NCBI GenBank assembly: GCA_003249555.1
Contig: QKIQ01000129.1
Coordinates: 1-43,650, forward strand
Origin: Clostridia bacterium
Lineage (GTDB): Bacteria > Bacillota > Clostridia > Christensenellales > SZUA-584
Direction of reading: 5' to 3'
Length of the DNA: 43,650 nt
Position numbers and translations under genes: made by a program
The notes under the pieces: generated by a model
The model's input: the letters and a program-made list of their open reading frames with translations, nothing else
The model's database searches: none
What the model was told of the DNA's origin: nothing
Shown here: piece by piece, positions 7,820 through 17,629 of the stretch
How the letters are laid out: each line of letters begins with the position of its first letter
How positions within the stretch are numbered: the stretch's first letter is position 1

Positions 7820-8620
7820 TTATTCTTTCACACCAAGCAGCTTCGCGGCGTTGCCGTAGAGTATCTTTTCATTTTCTTCATCACTTAGCCCCAGCGCAAA
7901 AAAGCGTTTCAGCTCGTCTTCGTGCAGCCACATCGGATAATCGGTACCGAACAGCACTTTGTCAGTGCCGTGAGCACGTATCATGTCTGCCGCTTTCTCG
8001 CTTTCCAAAAAAGCCAGAGAACTGGACGTGTCCAGATAGATGTGTCGACCTATGATCGTCTCCATCGCTTCATCCCATGCCGCAAAGCCGCCAAGGTGCG
8101 GCGCGATAATAGTCAAGGAAGGAAACCGTTTGATGACGTGCAGCAGTCTTGTCGGCGACGACGCGTCCGAGTTTTCATCCCCCATATGAACCATCAGAGG
8201 AAGGCGCCCTTCCATCGCTTCATATATTGGAAACATCTGCGGGTCGTCGATATCAAAATGCTGAAACTCAGGATGCAGCTTGATACCGTATAAGCCCATA
8301 GCAATGATTTCATCTATAACTTGTCGCGGGTTTTCCGCGCGTTGGTGCACCGTGCCAAAACCGATAAGCCGATCGTCGCCATCCTGCAGAGCTTTTATGT
8401 ATTCATTGATGGCCGATACCTGTTCCGCCTTAGTGGCCGCCGAATGCACCACGTATTTCACGATGTTGTAAGCACTGCCGTGGCGGATCAAATCGTCAAC
8501 CTCGCCAGAGCCAAGCATCGGCTGACTGTAATAGCCGCCGATGGAAGCGACCGCCTTTTGCCGTATCGGCTCCGGGAAAACGTGGGTATGTATATCGATA
8601 ATTTTATATTTTTTCATCAT
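7820..8620 (-). CDS. Metal-dependent amidohydrolase family protein
   Basis: A 266-residue TIM-barrel hydrolase of the amidohydrolase-2 type. Metal ligands are visible: HTH near residue 11 (IIDIHTHVF), HP in GIKLHPEFQHFD, a His in PLMVHMGDE and IIAPHLGG, and the Asp in VLFGTDYPMW. Members include decarboxylases and hydrolases; the substrate cannot be read from the sequence. A second member of the same subfamily lies at 38287-39072 and shares the order of these motifs. The start is ATG 8620 or the adjacent ATG 8617; the ribosome site is weak (ACGGT). It lies 55 bases downstream of folC in the same direction and may be read from the valS transcript. Confidence 0.85.
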   Translation of the reverse strand: MMKKYKIIDIHTHVFPEPIRQKAVASIGGYYSQPMLGSGEVDDLIRHGSAYNIVKYVVHSAATKAEQVSAINEYIKALQDGDDRLIGFGTVHQRAENPRQVIDEIIAMGLYGIKLHPEFQHFDIDDPQMFPIYEAMEGRLPLMVHMGDENSDASSPTRLLHVIKRFPSLTIIAPHLGGFAAWDEAMETIIGRHIYLDTSSSLAFLESEKAADMIRAHGTDKVLFGTDYPMWLHEDELKRFFALGLSDEENEKILYGNAAKLLGVKE

Positions 8621-8675
8621 TGTTTTTACCGTTTATTAAATATTACTAAATTCGTTTTTGCAAAACTGCATCATC

Positions 8676-9791
8676 TTAGCTGACCAACGGCTCAATGAGC
8701 CCCGCAAGATAGAAAGAGCCGCATACGATGAGCATCGCGCCCGAAGATCGTGCAGCATTTTTGGCTTGCTCAAAAGCCGCAAGCGTATCCGCCTGTACCG
8801 TGCAGCGGGTATATACGCCAAATTGCCCGCACAGCGCATGTGAATCCGCTTCACGTTCCATACCCACACTTGTCACAAACACCTCCGAGAAATACGGGGC
8901 GAGCATGCGTATCATGGGCGTATAGTCCTTGTCTTTCATGCATGCAAACAGCAGCACCTTTTTCCTGTCCGCGAAGTCGTCGTCCATCGACGCGCATAAC
9001 GCCTTCGCCGCCGCCGCGTTGTGGGCGCCGTCCAGCAATATATCCGGCTCGCCGGGCACAAACTGCGTGCGGCACCGCAGCGCCGCTTCGGCAAGCCCTT
9101 TGCGGATTGCATCTTCGTCGATGCCGAGCGTCTGCGCGGCTTTCACCGCAAGCGCGGCGTTTTGGGGCTGATGAACGCCGATTGCGCGTATGGCGTATTC
9201 GCTCCCCTCCAGTTCAAACGTCTGCCCATTGACTGACGCGGACACGATATGCGCATAAGGTGCAACGGTCAGCGGCGCGTTCATTTTGCGGCTTTCCTCC
9301 TGTATCACAGCCATCGCCTCGGGCGGCTGAACGGCAGATATCACAGGTACCCCCTGCTTGATGATACCGCTTTTATCGTATGCGATCTCCTTAAGCGTAT
9401 CGCCGAGAATGGCCATATGGTCATAATCGATGGGCGTCAATACCGACACGCACGGCGTGATGACATTGGTCGAGTCCTTGCGTCCGCCGATGCCCGTTTC
9501 GATGGCAGCATATTCTGCGCCTTGCCGTTCAAACCAAAGCAACGCTGCCGCCGTGTACGCGGCAAACAGTGTGTCGTTGACGGCGAGCTTTTTGCTCTCC
9601 ACCTCTTTGAGCAGCGCGTCAAGCTCCTGCTCACTCACCATACGCCCGTCTATTCGCATACGTTCGGTGGGCGAAACAAGATGCGGCGAGGTAAAGCATC
9701 CCGTGTGTTTCCCCGCCGCCGTCAGTATTCTGTAAATGTATTCGGTCACCGAGCCTTTGCCATTGGTTCCCGCAATGTGTACATATCTCAT
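8676..9791 (-). CDS. folC: Folylpolyglutamate synthase/dihydrofolate synthase, short N-terminus
   Basis: A Mur-ligase-fold enzyme that adds glutamate to (dihydro)folate using ATP. The P-loop GTNGKGS is at residues 8-14, TSPHLVSPTERMRI near 34-47, then AAIETGIGGRKDSTN and PDILLDGAHN for the C-terminal domain. The protein has 371 residues; family members usually have about 420-440 and carry some 40 residues before the P-loop. Here ATG 9791 starts almost at the P-loop, and the frame is closed by a TGA a few codons upstream, so no longer start exists. The ATG overlaps the valS stop (ATGA), which implies translational coupling. The valS-folC order is common in Bacillota. The catalytic motifs look intact. 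Confidence 0.9.
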   Translation of the reverse strand: MRYVHIAGTNGKGSVTEYIYRILTAAGKHTGCFTSPHLVSPTERMRIDGRMVSEQELDALLKEVESKKLAVNDTLFAAYTAAALLWFERQGAEYAAIETGIGGRKDSTNVITPCVSVLTPIDYDHMAILGDTLKEIAYDKSGIIKQGVPVISAVQPPEAMAVIQEESRKMNAPLTVAPYAHIVSASVNGQTFELEGSEYAIRAIGVHQPQNAALAVKAAQTLGIDEDAIRKGLAEAALRCRTQFVPGEPDILLDGAHNAAAAKALCASMDDDFADRKKVLLFACMKDKDYTPMIRMLAPYFSEVFVTSVGMEREADSHALCGQFGVYTRCTVQADTLAAFEQAKNAARSSGAMLIVCGSFYLAGLIEPLVS

Positions 9792-12421
9792 TTCAGCAGT
9801 TCAAATTTCCTTTGTGTCACGGCGCTCAGCATATCGCGGTAATTGCTTAATTTATCGCGTTCCTCCTGCACCACATGCTCCGGCGCTTTGCCCGTGAAGC
9901 CGGGGTTGGAAAGCTTGCCTTCCGCGCGTTTGATTTCTTTTTCCAGGCGTTCCGCTTCCGCGTTCAGCCGCGCGGTTTCCTTATCGATATCGATTAATTC
10001 ACCGAGTGGCATAAACGCCTCCGCGCCCACACCGATCACCGACACGGCGTTTCCCGGCACGCCGGATTTGTCGTTGATGAATTCCAAACCGGACGCGATG
10101 CTCAGCCGCTCTATGTATATCGCGCACATCTCGTAATCGACGCGTGCATCGCCAGTCGCAAGGACCTTAAGCGCCGCACGTTTATTCGCGGGCACGTTCA
10201 TCTCCGCACGGATATTGCGGATGCCGCGTATCAGTTCCATCACGTTGGCCATCGCCTTTTCTTCCACCGCGTATTTCTTTCCGGGAACGGGCCACTCAGA
10301 CACCATCATGCTGCCCTTCGTGCCCGGAAGAGACTGATAAATTTCCTCCGTGATAAAAGGCATGAAAGGATGCAGCAACTTGAGCGTGTTTTCCAACACG
10401 GTATTGAGTACCGAGACGGCCGTCTGCTTATCCGCTTCGTCCTGCGAGTTAAGCCGAGGCTTTGCCATCTCGATATACCAGTCGCAGTATTCGCTCCAGA
10501 GGAAATCGTGCAGCTTCTGCGCCGCCATCCCCAATTCAAACTTCTCAATCAGCGACGTGATATCTTCCACCATATCTGACAGGCGGGAAAGTATCCATTT
10601 GTCGGCGATATCCAACCGCGCTTCATCGATGGGCGCGATGCTGTCTCCCGTGTTCATCAGCACAAAGCGCGCCGCGTTCCATATCTTATTTGCAAAGTTG
10701 CGCGCGCTCAGCACCTTTTCGGGTGAGAAGCGCAAGTCTCCGCCCACGCGCACACCCGCAGCCAGACTGAACCGCAGCGCATCCGCACCGTATTCGTCAA
10801 TCACCTCAAGCGGATCTATGCCGTTGCCTAAGGATTTGCTCATCTTGCGCCCCTGTGCGTCGCGCACAAGGCCGTGTATACTCACGTAGTCAAAAGGTTT
10901 TTCGCCCATGCACTCAAAGCCGGACATAATCATACGCGCCACCCAGAAGAACAAAATATCATAGCCCGTGACGAGCACGTTTGTCGGATAGAAGTACTCT
11001 AGCTCGCTCGTTTTGTCCGGCCAGCCCAGCGTCGAAAAAGGCCACAAGCCGCTGCTGAACCATGTATCCAGCACATCCTCTTCCTGATGCATGTTGGCAG
11101 AGCCACAGTTCGGGCATGTGTCGGGCGCTTGTGCCGCCACGGTCATTGTGCCGCAAGCGGCACACGTCCACGCGGGAATACGGTGTCCCCACCAGAGCTG
11201 GCGCGATATACACCAGTCGCGTATGTTTTCCATCCAGTTGAAGTACACGCTTTCGCTGCGCGCGGGTACAAGCTTGATATCACCGGTCTTCACCGCTTTA
11301 ATTGCAGGCTCGGCAAGGCTTTTCATCGCCACAAACCATTGCTTGGAAACAATGGGTTCAACCGTCGCATCGCACCGGTAGCAGTGCCCCACATTGTGCT
11401 TGTGGTCGTCAATCTTGACAAGCAGGCCAAGGCTTTGAATCTCGTCCACGATCTGCCGCCTTGCGTCATCCTTATAGACACCCTCGTATTTGCCGCCGAA
11501 GCTGTTGACATAACCGCTGTCGTCCAGCACGCGTATCACCGGCAGGCTGTGTCGCTCGGCCACTTCAAAGTCGTTCGGGTCGTGCGCGGGCGTGATTTTC
11601 ACCGCGCCTGTGCCGAATTCCATATCCACATATTCGTCTGCCACGACGGGGATCGGTCTGTTCATAATGGGCAGAATCACGTTCTTGCCGATAAGGTGCG
11701 TATACCGTTCATCCTTGGGATTCACAGCCACCGCGGTATCGCCAAGCATCGTCTCAGGGCGTGTGGTCGCCACGATGATGCCTTTGCCGCCGTCCTCCGC
11801 CGGATAACGGAAATGCCACAGATGAGAATCGTGCTCCGCATATTCCACCTCCGCATCGGAAAGCGCTGTGCAGCAGTCCGGACACCAGTTAATGATGCGG
11901 TCTCCCTTGTAGATAAGACCTTTGTTATACAGCCGCACGAAGAACTCGTTGACAGCTTTTGAGCAGCCTTCGTCCATGGTAAAGCGCTCGCGCTCCCAGT
12001 CGCACGAGGACCCCAGCTTTCTTAACTGCTGGACAATGCGTCCGCCGTACTGGCGCTTCCATTCCCACGCGCGCTCCAGAAACTTTTCACGTCCAAGTTC
12101 TTCTTTCGACGTGCCTTCCTCTTTGAGCTTATCGACGATTTTGACCTCTGTCGCGATGCTCGCATGGTCGGTCCCCGGCAGCCAGAGCGCCTCATAGCCC
12201 TGCATGCGTTTCGTGCGGATAATCGCGTCCTGCATCATGTTATCCAGCGCGTGCCCCATATGAAGCTGCCCCGTGATGTTGGGCGGCGGTATCACAATGG
12301 TGAACGGCTTTTTATCCTTATTGACCTCCGCGTGGAAATACCCCTTTGCTTCCCACTCGTCGTATAATCTTTGTTCCACCTCTTTGGGGTCATAAACCTT
12401 TTCCAGTTGTTTTGCGCACAT
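9788..12421 (-). CDS. valS: Valyl-tRNA synthetase
   Basis: Class I aminoacyl-tRNA synthetase that charges tRNA-Val with valine and edits misactivated threonine. Landmarks: PPNITGQLHMGHAL with the HIGH-type motif (HMGH), an editing domain with TTRPETMLGDTAVAVNP, a zinc-binding stretch with C-x2-C pairs (WTCAACGTM and DTCPNCGS), GRKMSKSLGNG (KMSKS), the anticodon-binding domain, and a C-terminal coiled coil rich in Glu/Lys. ATG 12421 is preferred because GGAGGAG lies five bases before it (MCAKQLEKVYDP); ATG 12433 is an alternative adding four residues. The frame continues upstream only into the T-box terminator and is not coding there. The product is 877 residues, normal length. Confidence 0.96.
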   Translation of the reverse strand: MCAKQLEKVYDPKEVEQRLYDEWEAKGYFHAEVNKDKKPFTIVIPPPNITGQLHMGHALDNMMQDAIIRTKRMQGYEALWLPGTDHASIATEVKIVDKLKEEGTSKEELGREKFLERAWEWKRQYGGRIVQQLRKLGSSCDWERERFTMDEGCSKAVNEFFVRLYNKGLIYKGDRIINWCPDCCTALSDAEVEYAEHDSHLWHFRYPAEDGGKGIIVATTRPETMLGDTAVAVNPKDERYTHLIGKNVILPIMNRPIPVVADEYVDMEFGTGAVKITPAHDPNDFEVAERHSLPVIRVLDDSGYVNSFGGKYEGVYKDDARRQIVDEIQSLGLLVKIDDHKHNVGHCYRCDATVEPIVSKQWFVAMKSLAEPAIKAVKTGDIKLVPARSESVYFNWMENIRDWCISRQLWWGHRIPAWTCAACGTMTVAAQAPDTCPNCGSANMHQEEDVLDTWFSSGLWPFSTLGWPDKTSELEYFYPTNVLVTGYDILFFWVARMIMSGFECMGEKPFDYVSIHGLVRDAQGRKMSKSLGNGIDPLEVIDEYGADALRFSLAAGVRVGGDLRFSPEKVLSARNFANKIWNAARFVLMNTGDSIAPIDEARLDIADKWILSRLSDMVEDITSLIEKFELGMAAQKLHDFLWSEYCDWYIEMAKPRLNSQDEADKQTAVSVLNTVLENTLKLLHPFMPFITEEIYQSLPGTKGSMMVSEWPVPGKKYAVEEKAMANVMELIRGIRNIRAEMNVPANKRAALKVLATGDARVDYEMCAIYIERLSIASGLEFINDKSGVPGNAVSVIGVGAEAFMPLGELIDIDKETARLNAEAERLEKEIKRAEGKLSNPGFTGKAPEHVVQEERDKLSNYRDMLSAVTQRKFELLK

Positions 12422-12446
12422 AGTCTCCTCCATATTGCCTCTTTTA

Positions 12447-12686
12447 GAAATAAAAAAACCGCCCGATAAAAGGACGGAAGACCGCGGTACCACCTTGATT
12501 CGAACCGATAAAGCGGTTCGCTCTTTAACCGCATAACGCGCGGCCCACGCCCGCGGCTACTCCTTGAATTTCACCGCCGGTGCTCCAAAGCGACTTCGCA
12601 CACGCTGTTTTGCAGAGCCCTTTCAGCCGATGAAGCTCCTCTCTATGGCAAACGCCTTTTGCGCTACTCCTCTTTGTCTTCGCATT
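12447..12686 (-). ncRNA. T-box riboswitch leader of valS
   Basis: The 5' leader between promoter and valS carries the T-box sequence AGGTGGTACCGCGG (plus-strand 12482-12495). It is followed by a terminator stem CCGTCC-TTTTAT-CGGGCGG (12457-12475 region) and a run of seven T on the minus strand. An AG-rich block with AGAGAGGAGC and GGTGAAA-TTCAAGGAGTAGCC lies upstream, as in stem I and the linker of aminoacyl-tRNA synthetase leaders. Uncharged tRNA-Val would pair its 3' end with the UGGU bulge (discriminator base A) and favour antitermination. I did not fold the stem I specifier loop, so the valine codon is inferred from the downstream gene. Confidence 0.9.
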
Positions 12687-12692
12687 GGAAAA

Positions 12693-12721
12693 ATTATAAT
12701 ATAGGCATTTTGCGCTGTCAA
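12693..12721 (-). promoter_or_regulatory. Consensus sigma-A promoter of valS
   Basis: Minus strand: TTGACA (12721-12716), 17-base spacer, TATAAT (12698-12693). Both boxes match the consensus exactly. Transcription should start near 12686, just before the T-box leader. Confidence 0.85.
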
Positions 12722-12752
12722 CTCAAAATATCCTCGTTATCACCTGAAACAG

Positions 12753-13274
12753 CTATCTCTTCCCCACGATGCTCTCATAGTCAAACAGCTCATCCATCTC
12801 TGTGAGCTCGTTCACCATAAACGCACGGATATATTCTTTGTCGCGAGTGATAGAATGAATGTAATAGCCGTTTTTAAGATAAAACGAAACAGCAGAGCGC
12901 ATGCGGCTGGCCGTATGCAGCGTAATCGCACGCACACCAAGCTCAAGGCATTCGCGGCGCACCTTTTCAAGAAGCAGCCCGCCTATGCCAAGCGATTGAA
13001 AATCGGGATCAACAGCCAAACGTGAAAGATACGCTATGCCCTGACCCAGCACCTCAAAGCGCACTGCGCCGGCCACCTCGCCGTCTACCTCGCAAAGATA
13101 CACATGCTTTTCATTGATATCGCGGCATATCGCCTCGTCCGTTTCGTGCAGTGCCGCCACGTTTTCCTCACGGCGGATTTCTCGCGCATAATGAACAAAC
13201 GCTTTACGCGTTACCCTTTTGACATCGCCAACGTCATTTTCACCGGCCTTTTTAAAAACGATACTTTCCATCAT
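12753..13274 (-). CDS. GNAT-family N-acetyltransferase
   Basis: A 173-residue acetyltransferase of the GNAT fold. The acetyl-CoA site is visible as LSRLAVDPDFQSLGIGGLLL (motif A with Q-x2-G-x-G), followed by the motif B region with LHTASRMRSAVSFYLKNGY. Such proteins transfer acetyl from acetyl-CoA to an amine; the acceptor is unknown. It lies between the arginine operon and valS on the same strand, separated from argF by 156 bases holding a palindromic repeat, so it may be a separate unit. AAGG precedes two adjacent ATG codons (13274 and 13271). The family call is firm; the substrate is not. Confidence 0.85.
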   Translation of the reverse strand: MMESIVFKKAGENDVGDVKRVTRKAFVHYAREIRREENVAALHETDEAICRDINEKHVYLCEVDGEVAGAVRFEVLGQGIAYLSRLAVDPDFQSLGIGGLLLEKVRRECLELGVRAITLHTASRMRSAVSFYLKNGYYIHSITRDKEYIRAFMVNELTEMDELFDYESIVGKR

Positions 13275-13340
13275 GCCTTTTTACCTATTACAAACGCCCA
13301 AAATACAATCTTCCGTGATTTTGCGGCGCCCCGCGTTATT

Positions 13341-13421
13341 AGGACCCTGTAGGGGCGGGTTTCCATGCCCGCCCGTTCGCCATAGCAGGCCGGTGTGGAA
13401 ACATGTCCATACCGCAATTCT
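13341..13421. repeat. Dispersed GC-rich palindromic repeat, copy near argF
   Basis: The 27 bases 13349-13375 begin GTAGGGGCGGG, have TTTCCATG in the middle and end CCCGCCCG, forming a stem. They match 27409-27435 in inverted orientation at 26 of 27 positions. A second half, GGCCGGTGTGGAAACATG, follows at 13388-13405. No coding capacity. Related copies lie near 30.9 kb and 43.45 kb. Confidence 0.75.
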
Positions 13422-13430
13422 ATTGCTTCC

Positions 13431-14387
13431 TCAACGCATCAGCAATGCCATCACGGCTTTCTGTGCATGCAGACGGTTTTCCGCTTCGTCAAAAATCACG
13501 CTGTGCGGCCCGTCAATGACCGTTTCGGTCACCTCCTCGCCCCTGTGCGCGGGCAGGCAGTGCAGGAAAATATAATCCTCTTTGCAGCGCACCGTCAGCT
13601 TTTCGTTCACCTGATAGTCGGTGAAATGCTTGTATTTATCCTGCGCATCGCTTTCCTGCCCCATGCTGGCCCATACGTCCGTATAAACCGCGTCCGCGCC
13701 TTCGGCGGCTTCATTCGCGTCGTGCGTGATTACGATTTTGGAACCGCTTTGCGCCGCAGCCTGCTTTGCGGCAGCCAGCACATCAGCATCCGGGTCGAAC
13801 CCCTCGGGACACGCCACCGAGATATCGAGCCCGAGCTTTGCGCAGCCCACAAGCAGTGAGTTGGCCACGTTGTTGCCGTCGCCGATAAACGCAAGCTTTC
13901 CGGTAAGGCTGCCCTTGTGCTCGTAATATGTCATAAGGTCGGCAAGTATCTGGCACGGATGCAGAAGATCTGTGAGTCCGTTGATCACAGGAATGCTGCC
14001 GTATTTTGCAAGATCCTCCACATCGCTCTGCTTAAACGTACGAATCATGATACCGTCTACCATGCGCGAAAGCACCTGAGCGGTGTCGCTGATGGGCTCG
14101 CCGCGCCCCAGCTGAATGTCGTTGCTGCTCAAAAACTGTGCGGTGCCACCCAGCTGATAGACCCCAGCCTCGAACGAAACGCGCGTGCGCGTGGAGCTTT
14201 TGGTGAATATCATCGCAAGAATCTTGCCCGCGAGCAGCGGCGGACGCAGCCCTTCCTTGAGCTGTTTTTTTAGTTTTAGCGCAAGGCTCAGCACCTGCAA
14301 TATCTCATCATGCGTATAGTCGGACAAGCGCAGCATGTGCTTTTGCGCAAATTCTTGTTTTGGCTGATAGCTTAGTAAATCGATCAT
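13431..14387 (-). CDS. argF: Ornithine carbamoyltransferase
   Basis: Makes citrulline from ornithine and carbamoyl phosphate in arginine synthesis. The carbamoyl-phosphate motif STRTR is at residues 65-69, the HPCQILADLMT motif near 143, and HCLPAHRGEE with the catalytic Cys near 275. These motifs separate it from aspartate carbamoyltransferase. 318 residues is the normal length. ATG 14387 follows GGAGACAACGAC. It is the last gene of the argC-B-D-carB-F set, 16 bases after carB, and uses the product of its upstream neighbour. Confidence 0.95.
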   Translation of the reverse strand: MIDLLSYQPKQEFAQKHMLRLSDYTHDEILQVLSLALKLKKQLKEGLRPPLLAGKILAMIFTKSSTRTRVSFEAGVYQLGGTAQFLSSNDIQLGRGEPISDTAQVLSRMVDGIMIRTFKQSDVEDLAKYGSIPVINGLTDLLHPCQILADLMTYYEHKGSLTGKLAFIGDGNNVANSLLVGCAKLGLDISVACPEGFDPDADVLAAAKQAAAQSGSKIVITHDANEAAEGADAVYTDVWASMGQESDAQDKYKHFTDYQVNEKLTVRCKEDYIFLHCLPAHRGEEVTETVIDGPHSVIFDEAENRLHAQKAVMALLMR

Positions 14388-14403
14388 GTCGTTGTCTCCT
14401 CAT

Positions 14404-17400
14404 TCATATTTTAAGGTATTCACTGAGCGGAATGTGATGTTCTTCTATATCCTTCGCGGTCATCACGGATAGCAGCGCATTCAATGTATCCATCGACGTG
14501 ATACACGGCACGTTAAACTCCATCGCGGTCCGTCTGAGCACAAAACCGAGCCTGTCGGACAGTTTACCTCTGGTGGGCGTATTGATGACCATAGATATCT
14601 TTTTATCTTTCAGCGCAAGCGCAGCTTTATCCTTCGTCAACAGCTCACAATCCAGTCCTTGCTCACTAAAATATTGGTGCGTGTTATCTGTGCAGACAAT
14701 CGCAAAGCCCATATCCTTCATCTGTCGGGCAAAGCGAAGCGCTTCTTGCTTGTCTCGGTCTGTAATTGAGAACAATATGGGCAGGTCGGCACGCGGCGGC
14801 TTCACACCGGACGCCACAAACGCTTTTTTAAGCGCTGCTAAAAACGTCGTATCCGTTCCCATCACTTCGCCCGTGGATTTCATTTCAGGGCCTAAGAATA
14901 TATCGACAGTGGTCAGCTTGGAGAACGAAAACACCGGTGCTTTGACCGTGATTAAACGGCTTTCCTTGTAAAGCTCCGTTTTGTAGCCCATGGCTTCTAA
15001 TGTCTCTCCCATCATAATGCGTGTGGCCGCGGCAACCATGGGCACACCCGTCACCTTGGAGAGTATCGGCACAGTACGGCTTGCACGCGGATTGACCTCA
15101 AGCACGTAGACTTTGCCCTTAGCATTGATGACGAACTGAATGTTGTAAAGCCCTTTGATCCCCAGCTCCAGCCCGATACGAATTGCGTAATCTACGATCG
15201 TTTTTTTTGTCTCGGGGGCAAGCGTCTGCGTGGGATATACCGCGAAGCTGTCGCCCGAGTGCACACCCGCACGCTCGATATGCTCCATCACACCGACGAT
15301 CAACGCATCGGTACCGTCACATATACCGTCTATCTCGACCTCTTTGCCCAGCAAATATTTATCAATGAGCACGGGGTGCTCGGGCGATATCTTCGCCGCT
15401 GCAAGCATGTACTCCTCCAGTTCCTTTGTGTTGTACACGATTTCCATGGCACGCCCGCCCAGCACATATGACGGCCGGACAAGCACCGGAAATCCGATGC
15501 GCTCCGCTATGGTGATGGCACTGCTGATCGAAAACGCCGTCGCGCCCTCTGGCAGCGGGATGCCCAGCTTTTCAAGCACTTTTAAAAAGCGGTCTCTGTC
15601 CTCTGCGCGGTCAATGCCATCCACGGAGGTGCCGAGAATGTTGACCCCCACTCTGGACAGCGGCGCAGCGAGGTTGATCGCCGTCTGTCCGCCGAACTGC
15701 ACAATCACGCCTTCGGGTTTCTCGCGGTCGATGATGTCCAAAACGCATTCGCGCGTGAGCGGCTCGAAATAGAGCTTATCGGAGGTATCAAAGTCGGTCG
15801 AAACTGTTTCGGGGTTCGAGTTGATAATGATAGACTCAAAGCCGAGCTTATTGAGCGCGAGCACCGAGTGCACCGAGCAATAGTCAAACTCGATGCCCTG
15901 CCCGATACGAATCGGACCGCTGCCCAAAACGATAACCTTTTTCCTGCCGCTGTCGCGCGATTCATCAACGCTGTCGTAGCATGAATAATAGTACGGTGTT
16001 TTGGCTTCAAATTCGCACGCACAGGTGTCCACCATCTTATATGTCGGTTTGATGCCAAGCGCCATGCGCAGCGCCTTAACAGCGGCTTCCTGCGTACCCA
16101 GCAGATTGGCGATATAGCTGTCTCCAAAACCGTATTTCTTGCACTTTTTCAAAAGATCCATCGACAGCGTGTCGATGGTGCGCTTTTTGAGCTCTCCCGC
16201 CAGCGTCACGATGTTTTTAAGTTTGCTGATGAAAAACTTGTCAATCTTCGTGATGTCAAATATCTCGTCGACGGTATAGCCACGCTCCAATGCTTCGGAT
16301 ACAACAAATATACGCTCGTCGTCCGGGTTTTTGAGTGAATTGTCGATCTCTTCTTTGCTCCACTTGGAGATGCTCTTCATACCGAGCTGATAGTCAAGCT
16401 TCACATCGAGGCTGTCGATGGCCTTGAGCAGCGATTCCTCAATATTGCGCCCGATCGCCATGACCTCGCCTGTCGCCTTCATCTGCGTTCCCAGCGTCCG
16501 TGTGGCAGTGACGAACTTGTCAAACGGCCAACGCGGCACCTTGGTCACTACGTAGTCCAACGTGGGTTCAAAGCAAGCGCACGTTTCGCCCGTGATGGGG
16601 TTGGTGATCTCGTCGAGCCCAAAGCCCACGGCAATCTTGGCCGCGGCTCTCGCTATTGGGTAGCCCGTCGCCTTGGACGCAAGCGCCGACGAACGGCTCA
16701 CACGAGGGTTGACTTCGATCACCACGTAATCATAGGTATCAGGATCTAGCGCATACTGCACGTTGCAGCCGCCTTTTATCTTCAGTGCGCGTATTATTTT
16801 GATAGACGCGCTTCTTAGCATCTGGTATTCCTTATCCGAAAGCGTCTGCGAGGGCGCCACCACGATGCTGTCGCCCGTATGAATACCCACCGGATCAATG
16901 TTCTCCATGTTGCACACCACGATGCAATTGTCTTTCGCATCGCGCATCACTTCATATTCGATCTCTTTATAGCCAGCAACGCTCTGTTCCAAGAGCACCT
17001 GGCCGATCATTGAAAAACTAAGCCCCTGGGCGGTAATGTTTTTAAGCTCATCAAGGCTGTGCGCAATACCGCCGCCTGTGCCGCCCAGCGTATAAGCGGG
17101 ACGAATGATAATGGGAAAGCCCGCTTCCTCCGCGAAAGCAACCGCCTGCGCGATCGTGCTTGCAATTACGCTTCGTGCGATTTTTTCCCCGATGCGCTCC
17201 ATCGTGGCTTTAAAAAGCTCACGGTCTTCTGCGAGCTTGATAGACTCCAGCGATGTGCCCAGCAGCTCAATATTCAGCTCGTCAAGTATGCCGCTGTCGG
17301 CAAGCTCCACCGCCATGTTGAGCCCCGTTTGTCCTCCGAGCGTCGCGATGATGCCCTGCGGACGTTCCTGCCGCAGAATCTTGCTCACCGTCTCCAGCGT

Positions 17401-17607
17401 AATCGGTTCGATATACACACGGTCTGCCATCTCTTCGTCCGTCATAATCGTAGCCGGATTCGAGTTGATAAGCACCACCTCATAGTTTTCTTCGCGCAGC
17501 GCCTTGCAGGCCTGCGTCCCCGAATAATCAAACTCCGCCGCCTGGCCAATGACGATCGGACCCGAGCCGATCACAAGTATTTTTGATAAATCCTCTCTTT
17601 TGGGCAT
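14404..17607 (-). CDS. carB: Carbamoyl-phosphate synthase, large subunit
   Basis: Makes carbamoyl phosphate from bicarbonate, ammonia and two ATP. The protein has two homologous ATP-grasp halves, each opening with a nucleotide-binding motif: [20 protein letters not shown] near the N-terminus and [20 protein letters not shown] near residue 550. The C-terminal 130 residues are the allosteric MGS-like domain. 1067 residues is the normal size. ATG 17607 ([11 protein letters not shown]) is chosen because GGAGGAGCTC lies just before it; a start at 17637 would overlap argD. The glutaminase subunit carA, normally directly upstream, is absent: argD precedes instead. Its place among arg genes suggests an arginine-dedicated enzyme. 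Confidence 0.95.
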   Translation of the reverse strand: MPKREDLSKILVIGSGPIVIGQAAEFDYSGTQACKALREENYEVVLINSNPATIMTDEEMADRVYIEPITLETVSKILRQERPQGIIATLGGQTGLNMAVELADSGILDELNIELLGTSLESIKLAEDRELFKATMERIGEKIARSVIASTIAQAVAFAEEAGFPIIIRPAYTLGGTGGGIAHSLDELKNITAQGLSFSMIGQVLLEQSVAGYKEIEYEVMRDAKDNCIVVCNMENIDPVGIHTGDSIVVAPSQTLSDKEYQMLRSASIKIIRALKIKGGCNVQYALDPDTYDYVVIEVNPRVSRSSALASKATGYPIARAAAKIAVGFGLDEITNPITGETCACFEPTLDYVVTKVPRWPFDKFVTATRTLGTQMKATGEVMAIGRNIEESLLKAIDSLDVKLDYQLGMKSISKWSKEEIDNSLKNPDDERIFVVSEALERGYTVDEIFDITKIDKFFISKLKNIVTLAGELKKRTIDTLSMDLLKKCKKYGFGDSYIANLLGTQEAAVKALRMALGIKPTYKMVDTCACEFEAKTPYYYSCYDSVDESRDSGRKKVIVLGSGPIRIGQGIEFDYCSVHSVLALNKLGFESIIINSNPETVSTDFDTSDKLYFEPLTRECVLDIIDREKPEGVIVQFGGQTAINLAAPLSRVGVNILGTSVDGIDRAEDRDRFLKVLEKLGIPLPEGATAFSISSAITIAERIGFPVLVRPSYVLGGRAMEIVYNTKELEEYMLAAAKISPEHPVLIDKYLLGKEVEIDGICDGTDALIVGVMEHIERAGVHSGDSFAVYPTQTLAPETKKTIVDYAIRIGLELGIKGLYNIQFVINAKGKVYVLEVNPRASRTVPILSKVTGVPMVAAATRIMMGETLEAMGYKTELYKESRLITVKAPVFSFSKLTTVDIFLGPEMKSTGEVMGTDTTFLAALKKAFVASGVKPPRADLPILFSITDRDKQEALRFARQMKDMGFAIVCTDNTHQYFSEQGLDCELLTKDKAALALKDKKISMVINTPTRGKLSDRLGFVLRRTAMEFNVPCITSMDTLNALLSVMTAKDIEEHHIPLSEYLKI

Positions 17608-17629
17608 TTGAGCTCCTCCGATGCCGTCG

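Noticed and set aside
11087-11962. 291-codon plus-strand frame inside valS
   Set aside because: It is antisense to well-conserved valS catalytic and editing domains and has no start signals.
12422-12493. Upstream extension of valS (product starting MVPRSS)
   Set aside because: The extra codons are the T-box and terminator of the leader; the better ribosome site precedes 12421.
13341-13421. Intergenic GC-rich repeats as CRISPR repeats
   Set aside because: Copies are dispersed, not regularly spaced, and no spacers lie between them.
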